A DNA stretch of 64,000 nt from Lingula anatina (Eukaryota; Brachiopoda; Lingulata; Lingulida; Lingulidae): the NCBI RefSeq assembly GCF_001039355.2, contig NW_019775746.1, positions 134,947 through 198,946 on the forward strand, given 5' to 3'. Below, in pieces: positions 1 to 11,760 of this stretch (the stretch's first letter is position 1; each line of letters opens with the position of its first letter). The notes beneath the pieces were generated by a model, which was not told where the DNA came from, did not search any database, and saw nothing but the letters and a program-made list of their open reading frames with translations. Made by a program: the position numbers and the translations under genes.

Positions 1-152
1 TTTTTTTTTTTTTTTTTTTTGTACATTTTATCAAAATATGTGATAAGAACTTTTTGAGATATCTTGTCCACAAACTAATGTCAATGAAAACAACCTACTT
101 CATTGGTTGAAGCAATTGTGTCAGGTTTTATTAATGGCTGTTATTTTCCCAG

Positions 153-2797
153 GAGTTTGTCCCGAGGAGATGGAGAGGCTCCAGAGGATGGGGAGGGTGC
201 TGTCAACACAGCCATGGGGGCACTGCAAGCAGACGGAACACTAGCAGCAGCAGATGATGGAAAAAAGAAAAAAAAGAAGAAGAAGAAGAAGTTGACAAAA
301 TCTGAAAGGGCTGCAGTGAGTGTTTTTTGTCAGAGCTTTCAAATTAAATTAAATTGGACACTGCATGGTCATAGGCTGAAAAGGATGTGTGTGTGTGTGT
401 GTTGGGGGGTGGTGGGGGTTTGATGGCTTAAAATACATGCAAGCAGGTTATTTGCACTCCCTGTGGTACTCACCTAGACGCTGACTTAAGAAAAAGATTT
501 TCTGAAAGACTGGGAGAAAGGAATCACTTTTTTTAAGTGTCTGTTTATTTGCATTATAATCTATAAACCTGTTTTAGAGTTCTAAGCTTCGAGGTTGTCA
601 CTTTTGAGATAGAGATAGAGACCATTACATTTTACTTGAACTCAACTGCAGCTCAGGTCACAAGACCAATTTAAGTTTCCTCAACCCACTGTTGAGGCTT
701 TTTTAACAAACTCACATTTTCCTTTACAGCTGAAGTTAGAGAAAGCCATCAATGCTTACATGTCCCAGGAAGAGCACTATCGTAACTTCATAGACACAAT
801 CCACAACTGGCTCACGGACAAAAAGAACGCCGAGAAGATGACACAGCTGTTTGCTTATTATGACACAAGAGGAGAGAATCATGTCACTTATGATGAATTT
901 AAAGCAGGTGAGTATACAGATAAAGATGCAAGTCATATTGAATATTTTATCCTACTGAAATGTGGTTTACATTATAGTTATACCCTATTAAAGCAATCTA
1001 TATTTGACTGGTATTTAACTATTTAAGGTAACTAAATGTCTCATAGTAACACCATCTTCTCCAATCATTCAAATGGTGTGTCCTAACACTTTTTAAATTT
1101 CAGCTGGGTCTGGTCAAAATGTGTTGTCATTGCCAATGGTTTTTTAAAGACATCACGTAAATAGTAGCATAGATGCTACAAGCATGCCATATTCAACCCT
1201 TTTATTGTACTGTAGTTATCATGCACTAAACTAGCTTCACATTGATACAAAAAATTCACTTCCTGTTCTTTTTCATGTACAACATGGCAAAGCTTTCAAG
1301 AGAATTTTGACAATGGATATGAGATGTGCTTGCATATGTGATGTGCACCATATAATCCTAACGAAACCACTTTGCCATTCCTTTTTATGATGGTTTGAAT
1401 AAAAGCATTGACATATCTGTATTTAGAAAAGAAAATCTTGTAAATTTATGTTACAACTTGCCTTAATCTTCTCGTATTTTCAGGTATGCGTGACCTCAAT
1501 ATTCCGTGCAATGTATTAGAACTTCACATCTTGGCCAAGCTCTTGGATAAAGAGGATATAGAAGAAATTGACTACACCATGCTCCCTAAAGGACTGTCCT
1601 TTATTAGGTTTGTATTTCACATCTAGTGAATAGATTTAAGTTCTAGGTAATGGAATTGACTTGATTATATACCAGTTTTGTTTTGCAATAACAGTCAGAT
1701 TTTTGATAAATGTTTTAAAAATAATTTTAATTATCACTGTTAAATATTTCAAGTACTACATGAAAAACTGTAAAATGTACATCTTAACCTTCAGGGAAGC
1801 AATGGATGATGATTCAGATTCTGAATCAGAGGAAGAAGAAGCAGAAGTCACAGAGACCCCAGTGGAGGGAAATGTGAAACCCCTAAACACAACGCCTATG
1901 CAACTGCTCCTAGGGCAGACACCCCAAGACAAGCCTACGCAAGAGGAGACTGACACACAGAAATATGAGAAGATTAAGTTAATCATGAGTCAGAGGAAGC
2001 TGCCTGCCTGTTCAGGATGCAAGCTGGGCATATCAGAACCATACAAGCCAAAGAAATCTAAGTAAGTGATTGAAAATGAACCAAGTTATTTGCATTGAAG
2101 GCAGAAGCACTGTCTAATAAGTTTTCTCAACCCATTTTTCATTCCATATTTTATGATGCATTCTGCTAATTATTTACCAATTTTTTAATTAATTAATTTT
2201 TTAATTAATTAATACCCTGCATGGGTACCTTAACACATGATCATGGTTCTAAGGTTTAAATAATTTAATGCTGTTAAGATATGCAAGCAAATGGGGAGAA
2301 TTGAATGAAATGCTTACTATGCTCGAAAAGTGAAAATGTCATGGTAAAAGGTGAAAGTACATAGCAAAGGTGAAGGATAAATGATTTTGTCATTCTCTTT
2401 CAATCATTAATTTATTTTACCATTTAGGTACATACAGCTGGAACTGAAGCTAGCCACCTTTGCAAATCTGAACAAACCCCTTCCCCTGAATTTAATCAAG
2501 TTGCTCCCTGCCCACACAACTGTAGCTGGTCTGATCAGTTTGGTGGTAAGTGAGCTTCACGTCTCTTCCTCCACCATCGCCATTTTCAGGGACACATCCA
2601 GAGATCCTGAGATGGCGCTGGATCCCAGTACGACGCTGGAGGAAAATGGCTACCCTGGTGGCAGTTACGACTCACCTCAGCTCTTGACTCTGTATTATGA
2701 TTATATCGTGGAGTTCAGAGATTGCCCGTTATTAATGTGTGATCACTATATGAGGAAAGTTCCCATAGAACAGATTATGAAGTCCATAAAGAGGTAA
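153..2797 (+). CDS. Unnamed EF-hand-like protein with possible ubiquitin-like C-terminus, 3' part of gene (five exons)
   Basis: Five exons join in frame: 153-315, 730-907, 1484-1607, 1795-2061 and 2428-2797. All junctions are AG/GT and the phases agree (2, 0, 1, 2, 2). They give about 366 residues ending at TAA; the 5' end lies outside the window. Seen in order: a run of ten lysines; a helical segment; an EF-hand-like loop DTRGENHVTYDE at the end of exon 2; a second, degenerate EF-like stretch (DKEDIEEIDYTM); an acidic serine-rich segment (DDDSDSESEEEE); then a C-terminal block with LISLVVSEL, TLEENGYPGG and LTLYYDYIVEF. The C-terminal pattern looks like a ubiquitin-like fold; that is inference. 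I cannot name the gene. The reading frame continues across all four introns, so an expressed gene is likely. AAGAG|GTAATG at the stop could also act as a splice donor, but the conserved downstream sequence reads like a 3' UTR. Confidence 0.8.
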
Positions 2798-4148
2798 TGG
2801 ACATTGATAACGATGTTCAGTTTTTCATTGCAATATATTTAAAGAATCATCGTAACAAGCAAGACAATCATGTTTAAATTTATAGAGCACTTTCGTCTTG
2901 GAATGATTTACCGGTAGTATTGTTTAAGGAAGAGTTGTGGAATTATGGTGTATTTTCTCTATATAATCTCTAAGAAAGTCTTTGAAAAATACAATGTTGT
3001 TTAGATTGTTATCAGATATTTCACATTGTTCTGGTTACAAACTCCAAAATATCTCTCGTTTGATTTATGCTGAAGAATGTGCCTTAATATGTCAAATATA
3101 TTTACATACTTTCATGTAAGGTGGTGATTATAAACTGTAGTTTTATTTTATTTTATTTTTAGTTTTTTATTTCCCATAATTAAATGGAAAACCGAATGCG
3201 ATGAAAAAAATCATCACAAGATATAATTGTATATAGTCAAAGACAAATATAAAATGCTTCATGAAGCATCATTTTAAGTGGACTTTTCTCTCATTTTAGC
3301 ACTAGTTATCATAGATGTATTCTATGGCACCTGTTATACATTTTTAATAGAGTGATTTTATTGTTGAATGCATTATGAATCAATTTACAGTAACTTATTT
3401 TGTAATCAAGAGATGAACATATTTATGATATATATAGTGGTTTCATATCATGGAAGCGATTAATTCAGATAAGCTGTATGGATCATGCCTTGTGATATTT
3501 TTTTAATGCAGAACTCCAGTTAAGATTTATAGAGTTGTGATATACAAACATTTAGATGTGGAATCAATTTTTTCATGAATCATGTTATATGTGATTAGAA
3601 CAAATAAGAAATTGATTTCATTTTTTAACCTCTGCTGATAGTTATGAATATATTTTAGCTTTAATCATTCACTTATTCTTTTCCATTTTTAGAAAATATT
3701 TAGATAAGTTTAAGTGCATAACGTCATTACCTCCAAGTCTATGTCCAATATCTCTAGTCTTTTTGTGCATCATTATGTAACCCTCCGATATTTCAATCTT
3801 GTGAATAACATCTAATAATAAGCTGTATATTGTTTAACCATTCAAATGTCTTCTCTGACCTTATCATCACAAAATTGTGATTGTATGAATAAAAAAAAAC
3901 ATACAAAATGTAATATTTAATGTCCATCTCATCAACAATAGTATGACATCTGACAGAGATGAAGAAAACCCATTTTAATACATGCTACATATTTGGACAG
4001 GCACAACAACAGAATGAAAGTGGTAAAATGTATAAAATTTAAAGGCAGAAAATATCTCACTGTAAGCTGTGGTCTTTTATAATTCTACAAAATCAATGCT
4101 GAATACATTTATGAAGAAAGAGTTTAAACCGATAAAAACCGTGCCATT
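2411..4148 (+). repeat. Segmental duplication, copy 1 (last exon plus 3' flank)
   Basis: This stretch aligns colinearly with about 14320-15996. Similarity starts in the intron just before the last-exon acceptor (TTATTTTACCATTTAGG in both). It runs through the exon and 3' flank to GAAGAAAGAGTTTAAA and the following GCCAT, then stops abruptly. Copy 1 keeps the intact exon start that copy 2 has lost. The flank has diverged more than the exon (several indels), so the duplication is not very recent, or the exon was held by selection for part of its history. Confidence 0.85.
2798..4148 (+). other. Probable 3' UTR and 3' flank of the EF-hand-like gene
   Basis: AT-rich sequence after the stop codon with no convincing coding frame. 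It is conserved in the second copy near 14.7-16.0 kb. An AATAAA-type signal followed by an A-run lies near 3886-3897 and another AATAAA near 4184, so either could mark the mRNA end. The exact cleavage site cannot be read from sequence alone. Confidence 0.45.
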
Positions 4149-4722
4149 ATGTTTCGACTTGGGAACATTGTCTCCTGAATATGAATAAAGTGGGTGACAA
4201 AATGAAAATAAGGACATTAATGATAAATAATGCAGTCAATCAACACTGAATTTTAATCATGCACAAAAGGTAACATGGTCAATAACAGGAGCAGATCCAG
4301 AGATATTTTCTGACAGTATTCCAAATTATCTTTGTTGATCCATCCTCCATTTTTGATGGTCTTCCAACAGAAAAAAAATAGATACTCGTTAATGTAAACT
4401 TTTAAATCTGACCGTCTTCCAGAAGACCCAGAAGACGGTCTCAATCCACCTCTGCAATAAGATTACAGTTTCAGATACATGTACGTTTGAAATGCACTCA
4501 GCGTTTTCATACCTAAACTTTTTTGTTTAAACAGAAAAAAAACGCGTATTTAACTCGGAGGGAAGAATCAACGTACGGCTATAATAGTTTTTGGAGGGAA
4601 ACCACGCATGCCTCTCCCCCAATAATTATTGACAGTGTCCTTGCATCTTGTTGACATGATATCAACCTGAAGTTTATAAACCTGCCCCAGGCCATCATTG
4701 GATGACCTTGTCGGGGCCGTAG
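4149..4722. other. Intergenic DNA with a short perfect inverted repeat
   Basis: No coding frame recognised. A perfect 10-bp inverted repeat (GACCGTCTTC / GAAGACGGTC, 4410-4419 and 4431-4440, 11-bp loop) sits in otherwise plain AT-rich DNA. Nothing else stands out. Confidence 0.5.
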
Positions 4723-4876
4723 CGATAGTCCGAAGGTTCAATAGTCCGAAGGTTCATTGGTCCGAATGTTCACTATAGAACCTTCGGACCAATGAACCCT
4801 TGATTAAAAAATCGATAAAAATGTTACCACTTTTCGGACCAATGAACCTTCGGACCAATGAACCTTCGGACTATCG
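4723..4876. mobile_element. Short inverted-repeat element made of TCCGAAGGTTC repeats (MITE-like)
   Basis: The ends are inverted copies: CGATAGTCCGAAGG at the left and CCTTCGGACTATCG at the right. Both arms (about 4723-4769 and 4834-4876) consist of two to three head-to-tail copies of a 16-bp unit, AGTCCGAAGGTTCATT or a close variant, and a further inverted copy lies near 4777-4797. The AT-rich middle holds no gene. Arms built from internal minisatellite units are typical of non-autonomous DNA elements or fold-back elements. No target-site duplication is clear. Confidence 0.7.
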
Positions 4877-5149
4877 AGACGCCCTCACCTTGTCGGCTTA
4901 CACTGGAACACTTATTCACAATATACACTGATCCACAATGCACTTTGAAGAAACTTTCATTTCATTTCTTGTTTCACAGATGATGATAATAAAGATAAAG
5001 TGATAGTACATTTTTGCTATAAATATTTATGTGGAGTTGTCCAGTTTTTTGGTAGCATTAATTTTCCAAGGAGAAAGGATAACTAAAGGATAATATACTT
5101 GCTGTGATTTAATGTTTTCTTTTACTTTTTACATTTGCTTAAATGTTTT

Positions 5150-5645
5150 AACTACTTCTTATATTTGCTTGAAAGAAGATGGCATGCAGGGCTCCATAGT
5201 CCCCCTTTTCACTGTTCAGAACTGGCATGGTTTTAAAAAATTTTCGTGTGTGTTTGGGGGGCGGGGGAGGTAGGGAGTTACCTCCCTCAGCTCCTGTGAT
5301 CTTTTATATTGTTTAATTACCCAAATTAACAGTCTGTAGATGGTAAGGGGGTGGCGAACCCCAGAAGAAGATTGTTTGCTCAGGGCCACATNTATTTTAA
5401 CTGCTTCTTATATTTGCTTGAAAGAATATGGCATGCAGGGCTCCATAGTCCCCCTTTTCACTGTTCAGAACTGGCATGGTTTAAAAAAACTTTTGTGTGT
5501 GTTTGGGGGGCGGGGGAGGGAGGGAGTTACCTCCCTCAGCTCCTGTGATCTTTTACGTTGTTTAATTACCAAAAATAACAGGTCTGTAGACGAAAAGGGG
5601 GAGGGGCGAACCCCAGAAGAAGGTTGTTTGCTCAGGGCAACATAT
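5150..5645. repeat. Two-copy tandem repeat, period about 249 bp
   Basis: Unit 1 (about 5150-5398) and unit 2 (about 5399-5645) both begin AACT[A/G]CTTCTTATATTTGC and both end with the motif GTTTGCTCAGGGC followed by ACAT. Each contains GTGTGTGTTTGGGGGGCGGG followed by GGAGTTACCTCCCTCAGCTCC. The junction has one N at 5392, which may mark a collapsed or heterozygous assembly position. Open frames across it are by-products of the repeat. Confidence 0.8.
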
Positions 5646-7421
5646 GACCTACGTACACGGAGGTTTCATGGTAAAAGGTCAACTTATAGAAAAAAAACGT
5701 CACATTTTGATAATCTACATCTACTACAATTATCCAAATGGTCTTTTATTTAAAAATAAAAAAAGATTAACAAAAAGCATACAACCATATAATGAAGAGG
5801 ACATTATCAGAATGAGTCTCTAATAACTAAAATGAAAAAGTATACTTTTAGCTGAAGATGGAGTTAAACAATCTGCCTCAACGGGTTCAGGGGTTGGGGT
5901 GAGAAGTAAAAAAGTAGAAAGCCAAAATGATGAAATAACCTTAACATGGAATTACACAGCTTATACGAAGCATATTTTTCTGACTGGCGTGGAGTTTTCA
6001 TTTTTTACCTCATGGAATTTAATGTAAGCGATACTTAGACTACCTGTTCAATACCCGCTAGAGATATGCAGCAAGAAAACAAAGCGGGGACATCTTGGGA
6101 TATGGTGGCCAGACCATGGACAGACGGCAGAGAGTTACAGGTGGTGCCACCTCTGAAAATGGAGGTAAGGCCAATGATCCGAGAAATTAAGTATTGGACA
6201 TGTACCGTTAATTACTTTTCGATTTCAATGGTGCGATGTGCGTAGAATAGGTGATATTGCTACTTAAATATGAAGCCTGTTTAATGATGTCAATCTATGG
6301 TAAATTACGGGGGATTGTGAAAAATGGGTAATTGAAGGTCTGATCATTCCCCCTTCTTCTACCCCCTAACCCTCAATAGACAAAAAACCATGAAAACAAA
6401 CATTTTAGACGATACATATTTATATTTTTATTAAAGATAAATTTCCTAAATTGATGGGTTTCAGGGGCGGATCCAGGATTATTAGAAGGGGGGTCCAGAA
6501 CGACAGATCTCGAACGCGAAGCCGACCATCGCTCCCTAGGCGTGTGGTTCATTGCCTGCTCAAGGGCCCCGAAAATTTTTTGATGTTTTTGAGGGCAAAC
6601 GGTGCCCTTTGGTGTGATTAAGAACTATTTTTTTTTCAAGAGGGGAATATTGGTGTGATATATTTTTCAGAAACCGAAGGGGGAGGGGTCAGGACCACCC
6701 AGTTTCATGTAAAATATTTTTGCTCTTAATCTTTGTTTAATATATAACTGCTTTGAAATGATAATAGAAAATAGTTATCTAAACAGAGCTGTTACATAAA
6801 CAAATGCTATAATATTCTATTTACTAATTGTTTTGTTTTTTTATGAAAAATGTCTTATTCTAAGTTTCATTTTTTTCTGTGAGCACATTGTGTTGCTATA
6901 TTTGTATAAAATATCATTTTGATGTATATTTATTAAAACTGAAACATACGGGGAATTTATTAGAATATTAATGACTCATGTAATTTGTTATCTTTTTGAG
7001 GTGAAAATAGGCCTAAGCCTGCAATTTTGCCACAAAGCGATTGTAATTTAGCATTAAATGAATCAATATATTATAAATTTATAGTTTATAATTAAGTCAT
7101 TAAATCAACGATGCAAGACATAGATATATTTTTCTTTAAAAAGATTTATGTGGCATTCTCGATTGAAAGACCAAATCTGAGATGATCTCACATCATAATT
7201 CGGCCATGGCGGTGTAGAAGCATACAGGTCAATGGTATTAGCCTACCTATGTCGAGAACAAATATACCCCCCAAAAAATTATAGAAATAAATAAGAAAAA
7301 ATTAGTATGGAAAATTAAATGGAGTGAAGAGAAAGAAAAATAAGAAACTTCAATAAGATCAAAATTCAATATTGTTTAATGTAATTAAATTGCCGTGTCC
7401 ACCCTGAAGGGCAGAAACCAC
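5646..7421. other. AT-rich intergenic DNA with a transposon-end-like motif
   Basis: No coding exon recognised. At 6463-6479 the motif AGGGGCGGATCCAGGAT is followed by a G-rich run, and near 6680-6700 there is a GGGGGAGGGGTCAGGACC run. From memory, GGGGCGGATCCAGG recurs as part of dispersed repeats in invertebrate genomes, so this is probably an old element fragment. The rest is low-complexity AT-rich sequence. Confidence 0.4.
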
Positions 7422-9494
7422 TAAATCAGCCAATCAGCTCAACGAATGTAGTTCAGTGAGAATAGAAGTATAAATATTTTGATGCATCTAGAAAGATCTA
7501 CATAATAGTTGTTGAATACAGTCCGAGCTTTCGGCCCCTGGGCCTTCTTCGGGGAATATCTTCTTCGGGGAATATGATATTCCCCGAAGAAGGCCCAGGG
7601 GCCGAAAGCTCGGACTGTATTCAACAACTATTATGTAGATCTTTCTAGATGCATCAAAATATTTATACTTCTATTATTACCAAGATCTATACGGTGAATC
7701 AACATGAATCCTCATAGTTCAGTGAGAGAAATGAGTGCTTTTTTCCATTTTTTTCCTGGCATTTCTTGTGTGTTGCTAGGGTTAATTTTCGTATCAACTA
7801 GCAGGCTAGGGTGTAAACTATTGCCAGTTTTTTTTTTCAGGACCAGGCACAGGTGCGGTGCAGTCGTGAGACCCCTGGCGGAGGGGGCTACTGACTGTGA
7901 GTGGTGCAGCGGTTTGTTTACAAACAGAGGGGTGCACATGTTCAAGTGATGCCGGTAAGAAATTATGTTGGATGACAGTACATTTTTTTGCCATTGGGAG
8001 TTACGTCAGTGTGTCTGCTGTCCATGGGGGTGGGAAATGTTTCACAGGGTAATTTTGTTCATGCAGTTTTGCAGGCATTTCTTAGTATGGTCGTCAATGG
8101 GAAATTATTTGGTGGTTTCTGCCCTGAAGACAAGACTTTAAATCGACATTCACCTTGTATTTGATTGGTCACAACCTTATCACGCCGGGAGAAAGTGCTG
8201 CAGATGTAACATTTCTGGCAGACGAGGAAGGAGTTAGTGTGAAATTTAGGTGAGTTTGTTTCTTCATATTCACTGTTTTGAGCTTCCATAAAGCAGTTAT
8301 TTAGTTATACATGATTTCTATTACTAATTTGTCGTAGGAAAGGCGATAAGCGGTGGTAAATGCCCTGCCAAAATTGTGCTCGACAAGTTCAAATGACGGC
8401 ATTATTTTGTATTTTTGGGAACCGAAGGCTACGATTTTTCTATTTGACTATTTGATATCAGTTAATTTTCTTATTTCAAAGATAGACTAAACTGTTTCTT
8501 TCATTGTCTACTCATAAACTTGTCAGCTTTCCTGTGTAACAAAAGTTTAAAATTTCTAAAACTAAATTCATAAATAGTATTGCATATGGCAGAAAAATCC
8601 GCATTACTCAGTGTCATTAACTTTTAAATGTCTGCACTACATCTCTCCCTTTAGAATACATGTATTCTGAAAACATTGTTAAACCTCTGCAATCGGGAAA
8701 GAATTACTTGAAACATTGGATCAGTTTTATGTCTCAAAATTGTTTATAGTGAGACCACATCTTAATTGCTTAATGCTTTATATTCTTAATTGTGATTAAT
8801 TAATTATTGCCATCAGGCAGATCAGCCCCAACCCCAATCCCCAGTCCATTATAGAGGGTAGGAAAGACCTTTTGCATTCCGCATGATTGGTCTTATTTTT
8901 CAAGCGTGATGCATTATTTGAGCCCAATATTCTGCGTGAACTGTGATTCAGGAATTCTTGGTGATTGGCCTGAATATATCTTGGTGATTAGTGATTAAGG
9001 AAGGAGTATTCATTTTAGGAGTAGCTTAATTAGACCAAATCAATCAATCTTATTGATGGTGGACCCGTCAACATCATTAATTAAGCAACAGCATAAATAC
9101 TAGTAGATTTCCAGATCCTACAATCCGCTATGACACTGGCAAGTACAGTTTTGTTCTCCAAGCCATGCAGTGTCCTGGCTCAAGGAAAAGGTGGACATAT
9201 CATTTTCACTTTGTGTGTGCCATGAGCCATGTGCAGGTACCCAAAGCAGAAATCTACATGCTGCTTTGTCTGTGTGATGATAAAAAAAGGCCAGATGCCT
9301 TCAAAGTCTGTAATTTTAGAGGTGACTTTTGGTATATTGCCATAGAGCTCTAATGTTTGGCACTTTGTCCATCCCACTTAGTGCAGCTTTAAGTAATCTG
9401 GTGTAGCATCTATTAATACAGACAACCAAACTCAGCCATGTAAACAGCTATGTAACTGTAGTTCTCTCTCCCTTTAAGTTTGTGAACATATCCT
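7422..9494. repeat. Large tandem duplication, unit A
   Basis: Starts TAAATCAGCCAATCAGCT and ends at CATATCCT next to an N (9495). Apart from the 254-bp insert at 7461-7714, it aligns over about 1.8 kb with the next unit (about 9503-11323), with scattered substitutions and a few short indels (for example, unit B lacks about 20 bp after GGACATATCA). A 76-residue minus-strand frame (8059-8289) is identical in predicted protein in both units. At least one DNA difference in it is silent, but the units are so similar that this is weak evidence for coding. Function unknown. Confidence 0.85.
7461..7714. mobile_element. Insert with a perfect 100-bp hairpin and 12-bp target-site duplication
   Basis: Arms 7461-7560 and 7576-7675 are exact reverse complements around a 15-bp spacer. 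A 39-bp single-copy tail follows (7676-7714). The insert is flanked by TAGTTCAGTGAG at 7449-7460 and again at 7715-7726. The sister unit B has one copy of that 12-mer and no insert (near 9532-9543), which gives a clean empty site. The 12-bp duplication fits LINE-type target-primed insertion, possibly with an inverted 5' end; a fold-back DNA element is the alternative. The right arm contains CCGAAGA, a GGCCC/GGGCC stem and GAAA, an arrangement resembling a hammerhead ribozyme core with one mismatch. Confidence 0.85.
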
Positions 9495-9502
9495 NTGGGG
9501 TG

Positions 9503-11323
9503 TAAATCAGCCAATCAGCTGATCAACGAATGTAGTTCAGTGAGAGAAATAAGTGCTTTTTTCCATTTTTTTCCTGGCTTTTCTTGTGTGTTGCTAGGCT
9601 TAATTTTCGTATCAACTAGCAGGCTAGGGTGTAAACTATTGCCAGTTTTTTTTCAGGACCAGGCACAGGTGCGGTGCAGTCGTGAGACCCCTGGCGGAGG
9701 GGGCTACTGACTGTGAGTGGTGCAGTGGTTTGTTTACAAACAGAGGGGTGCACATGTTCAAGTGATGCCGGTAAGAAATTATGTTGGATGACAGTACATT
9801 TTTTTGCCATTGGGAGTTATGTCAGCGTGTCTGCTGTCCATGGGGGTGGGAAATGTTTCACAGAGTAATTTTGTTCATGCAGTTTTGCAGGCATTTCTTA
9901 GTATGGTCGTCAATGGGAAATTATTTGGTGGTTTCTGCCCTGAAGACAAGACTTTAAATCGACATTCACCTTGTATTTGATTGGTCACAACCTTATCACG
10001 CCGGGAAAAAGTGCTGCAGATGTAACATTTCTGGCAGACGAGGAAGGAGTTAGTGTGAAATTTAGGTGAGTTTGTTTCTTCATATTCACTGTTTTGAGCT
10101 TCCATAAAGCAGTTATTTAGTTATACAGTACATGATTTCTATTACTAATTTGTCGTAGGAAAGGCGATAAGCGGTGGTAAATGCCCTGCCAAAATTGTGC
10201 TCGACAAGTTCAAATGACGGCATTATTTTGTATTTTTGGGAACCGAAGGCTACGATTTTTCTGTTTGACTATTTGATATCAGTTAATTTTCTTATTTCAA
10301 AGATAGACTAAACTGTTTCTTTCATTGTCTACTCATAAACTTGTCAGCTTTCCTGTGTAACAAAAGTTTAAAATTTCTAAAACTAAATTCATAAATAGTA
10401 TTGCATATGGCAGAAAAATCCGCATTACTCAGTGTCATAAACTTTTAAATGTCTGCACTACATCTCTCCCTTTAAAATACATGTATTCTGAAAACATTGT
10501 TAAACCCCTGCAATCGAGAAAGAATTACTTGAAACATTGGATCAGTTTTATGTCTCAAAAAAGTTATAAAAAATTGTTAGTCATCCATAAATTGTTTATA
10601 GTGAGACCACATATCTTAATTGCTTAATGCTTTACATTCTTAATTGTGATTAATTAATTATTGCCATCAGGCAGATCAGCCCCAACCCCAATCCCCAGTC
10701 CATTATAGAGGGTAGGAAATACCTTTTGCATTCCGCATGATTGGTCTTATTTTTCAAGCGTGATGCATTATTTGAGCCCAATATTCTGCGTGAACTGTGA
10801 TTCAGGAATTCTTGGAGATTGGCCTGAATATATCTTGGTGATTAGTGATTAAGGAGGGAGTATTCATTTTAGGAGTAGCTTAATTAGACCAAATCAATCA
10901 ATCTTATTGATGGTGGACCCGTCAACATCATTAATTAAGCAACAGCATACTAAATAGATTTCCAGATCCTACAATCCGCTATGACACTGGCAAGTACAAT
11001 TTTGTTCTCCAAGCCATGCAGTGTCCTAGCTCAAGGAAAAGGTGGACATATCATGAGCCATGTGCAGGTACCCAAAGCAGAAATCTACATGCTGCTTTGT
11101 CTGTGTGATGATAAAAAAAAGGCCAGATGCCCTCAAAGTCTGTTATTTTAGAGGTGACTTTTGGTATATTGCCATAGATCTAATGTTTGGCACTTTGTCC
11201 ATCCCACTTAGTGCAGCTTTTAGTAACCTGGTGTAGCATCTATTAATACAGACAACCAAACTCAGCCATGTAAACAGCTATGTAACTGTAGTTCTCTCTC
11301 CCTTTAAGTTTGAACATATCCTT
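9503..11323. repeat. Large tandem duplication, unit B
   Basis: Direct repeat of 7422-9494 without the hairpin insert, so it preserves the pre-insertion state. Small private changes include an extra segment near 10560-10585 (AAGTTATAAAAAATTGTTAG) and a deletion near 11056. The predicted 76-residue minus-strand frame reappears at 9875-10105. The tract between the units (9495-9502) is only a few bases and contains an N. Confidence 0.85.
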
Positions 11324-11465
11324 TTGTGTAACACTAACATATGCTTGTACCCATATGTTTATAGTATGTTTATGGTAAATTTATAATCACACCAAGGTTT
11401 ATCTCACTAGTACTTAGAGCGCATTCTCAACGAATTAAGCCAGGCTTTACAAAGCCGGTGACCTA

Positions 11466-11475
11466 AAAATGGCGG
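11466..11475. promoter_or_regulatory. YY1-like AAAATGGCGG site, possible promoter of the 12.4-kb locus
   Basis: AAAATGGCGG followed by ACG is a good match to the YY1 initiator-type site, in a short CpG-containing patch (about 11430-11560, with an N at 11555). It lies about 0.9 kb upstream of the exon that carries the first ATG of the plus-strand locus at 12409. That spacing suits a promoter with an untranslated first exon. Inference only. Confidence 0.3.
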
Positions 11476-11689
11476 ACGTACATGAAAGAAAAACCGCCTA
11501 ATCTTTTAATAGTCTCTCCGCCTCTCACACGCCTCCCCACACGACGTCCCTGCGNTTTATGAGTAATTTTACTAGTACATATGTTCATTATATAAAGATT
11601 GTTTTTTCATTCACAAACAGCCGCTAGGCAACATAATTACCAACTAGAGAAATGGTAATGCACCAACTGTATTGTATCGTCATTGGTAT

Positions 11690-11760
11690 ATCATATTGTA
11701 CAAGGTCATGACAACCTATGTACCAGTACAGAAATAAATTGTATGGAATTGAATTGAATA
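11690..11760 (+). mobile_element. Tail of a LINE-like retroelement
   Basis: ATTGTACAAGGTCATG is followed by an AATAAA signal (11733-11738) and then a short tail of GAATT repeats to about 11759. A 3' end with a polyadenylation signal and a short simple-repeat tail instead of poly(A) is typical of CR1/L2-type non-LTR elements. No reverse-transcriptase frame remains nearby, so this is a 5'-truncated stub at most. Confidence 0.4.

Noticed and set aside
1-20. Poly(T) run at the window start
   Set aside because: Probably an intronic T-run or a contig edge; no element can be inferred from it.
5340-5753. 137-residue plus-strand frame
   Set aside because: It spans two copies of a 249-bp tandem repeat and an N, repeats its own sequence and has no recognisable domain.
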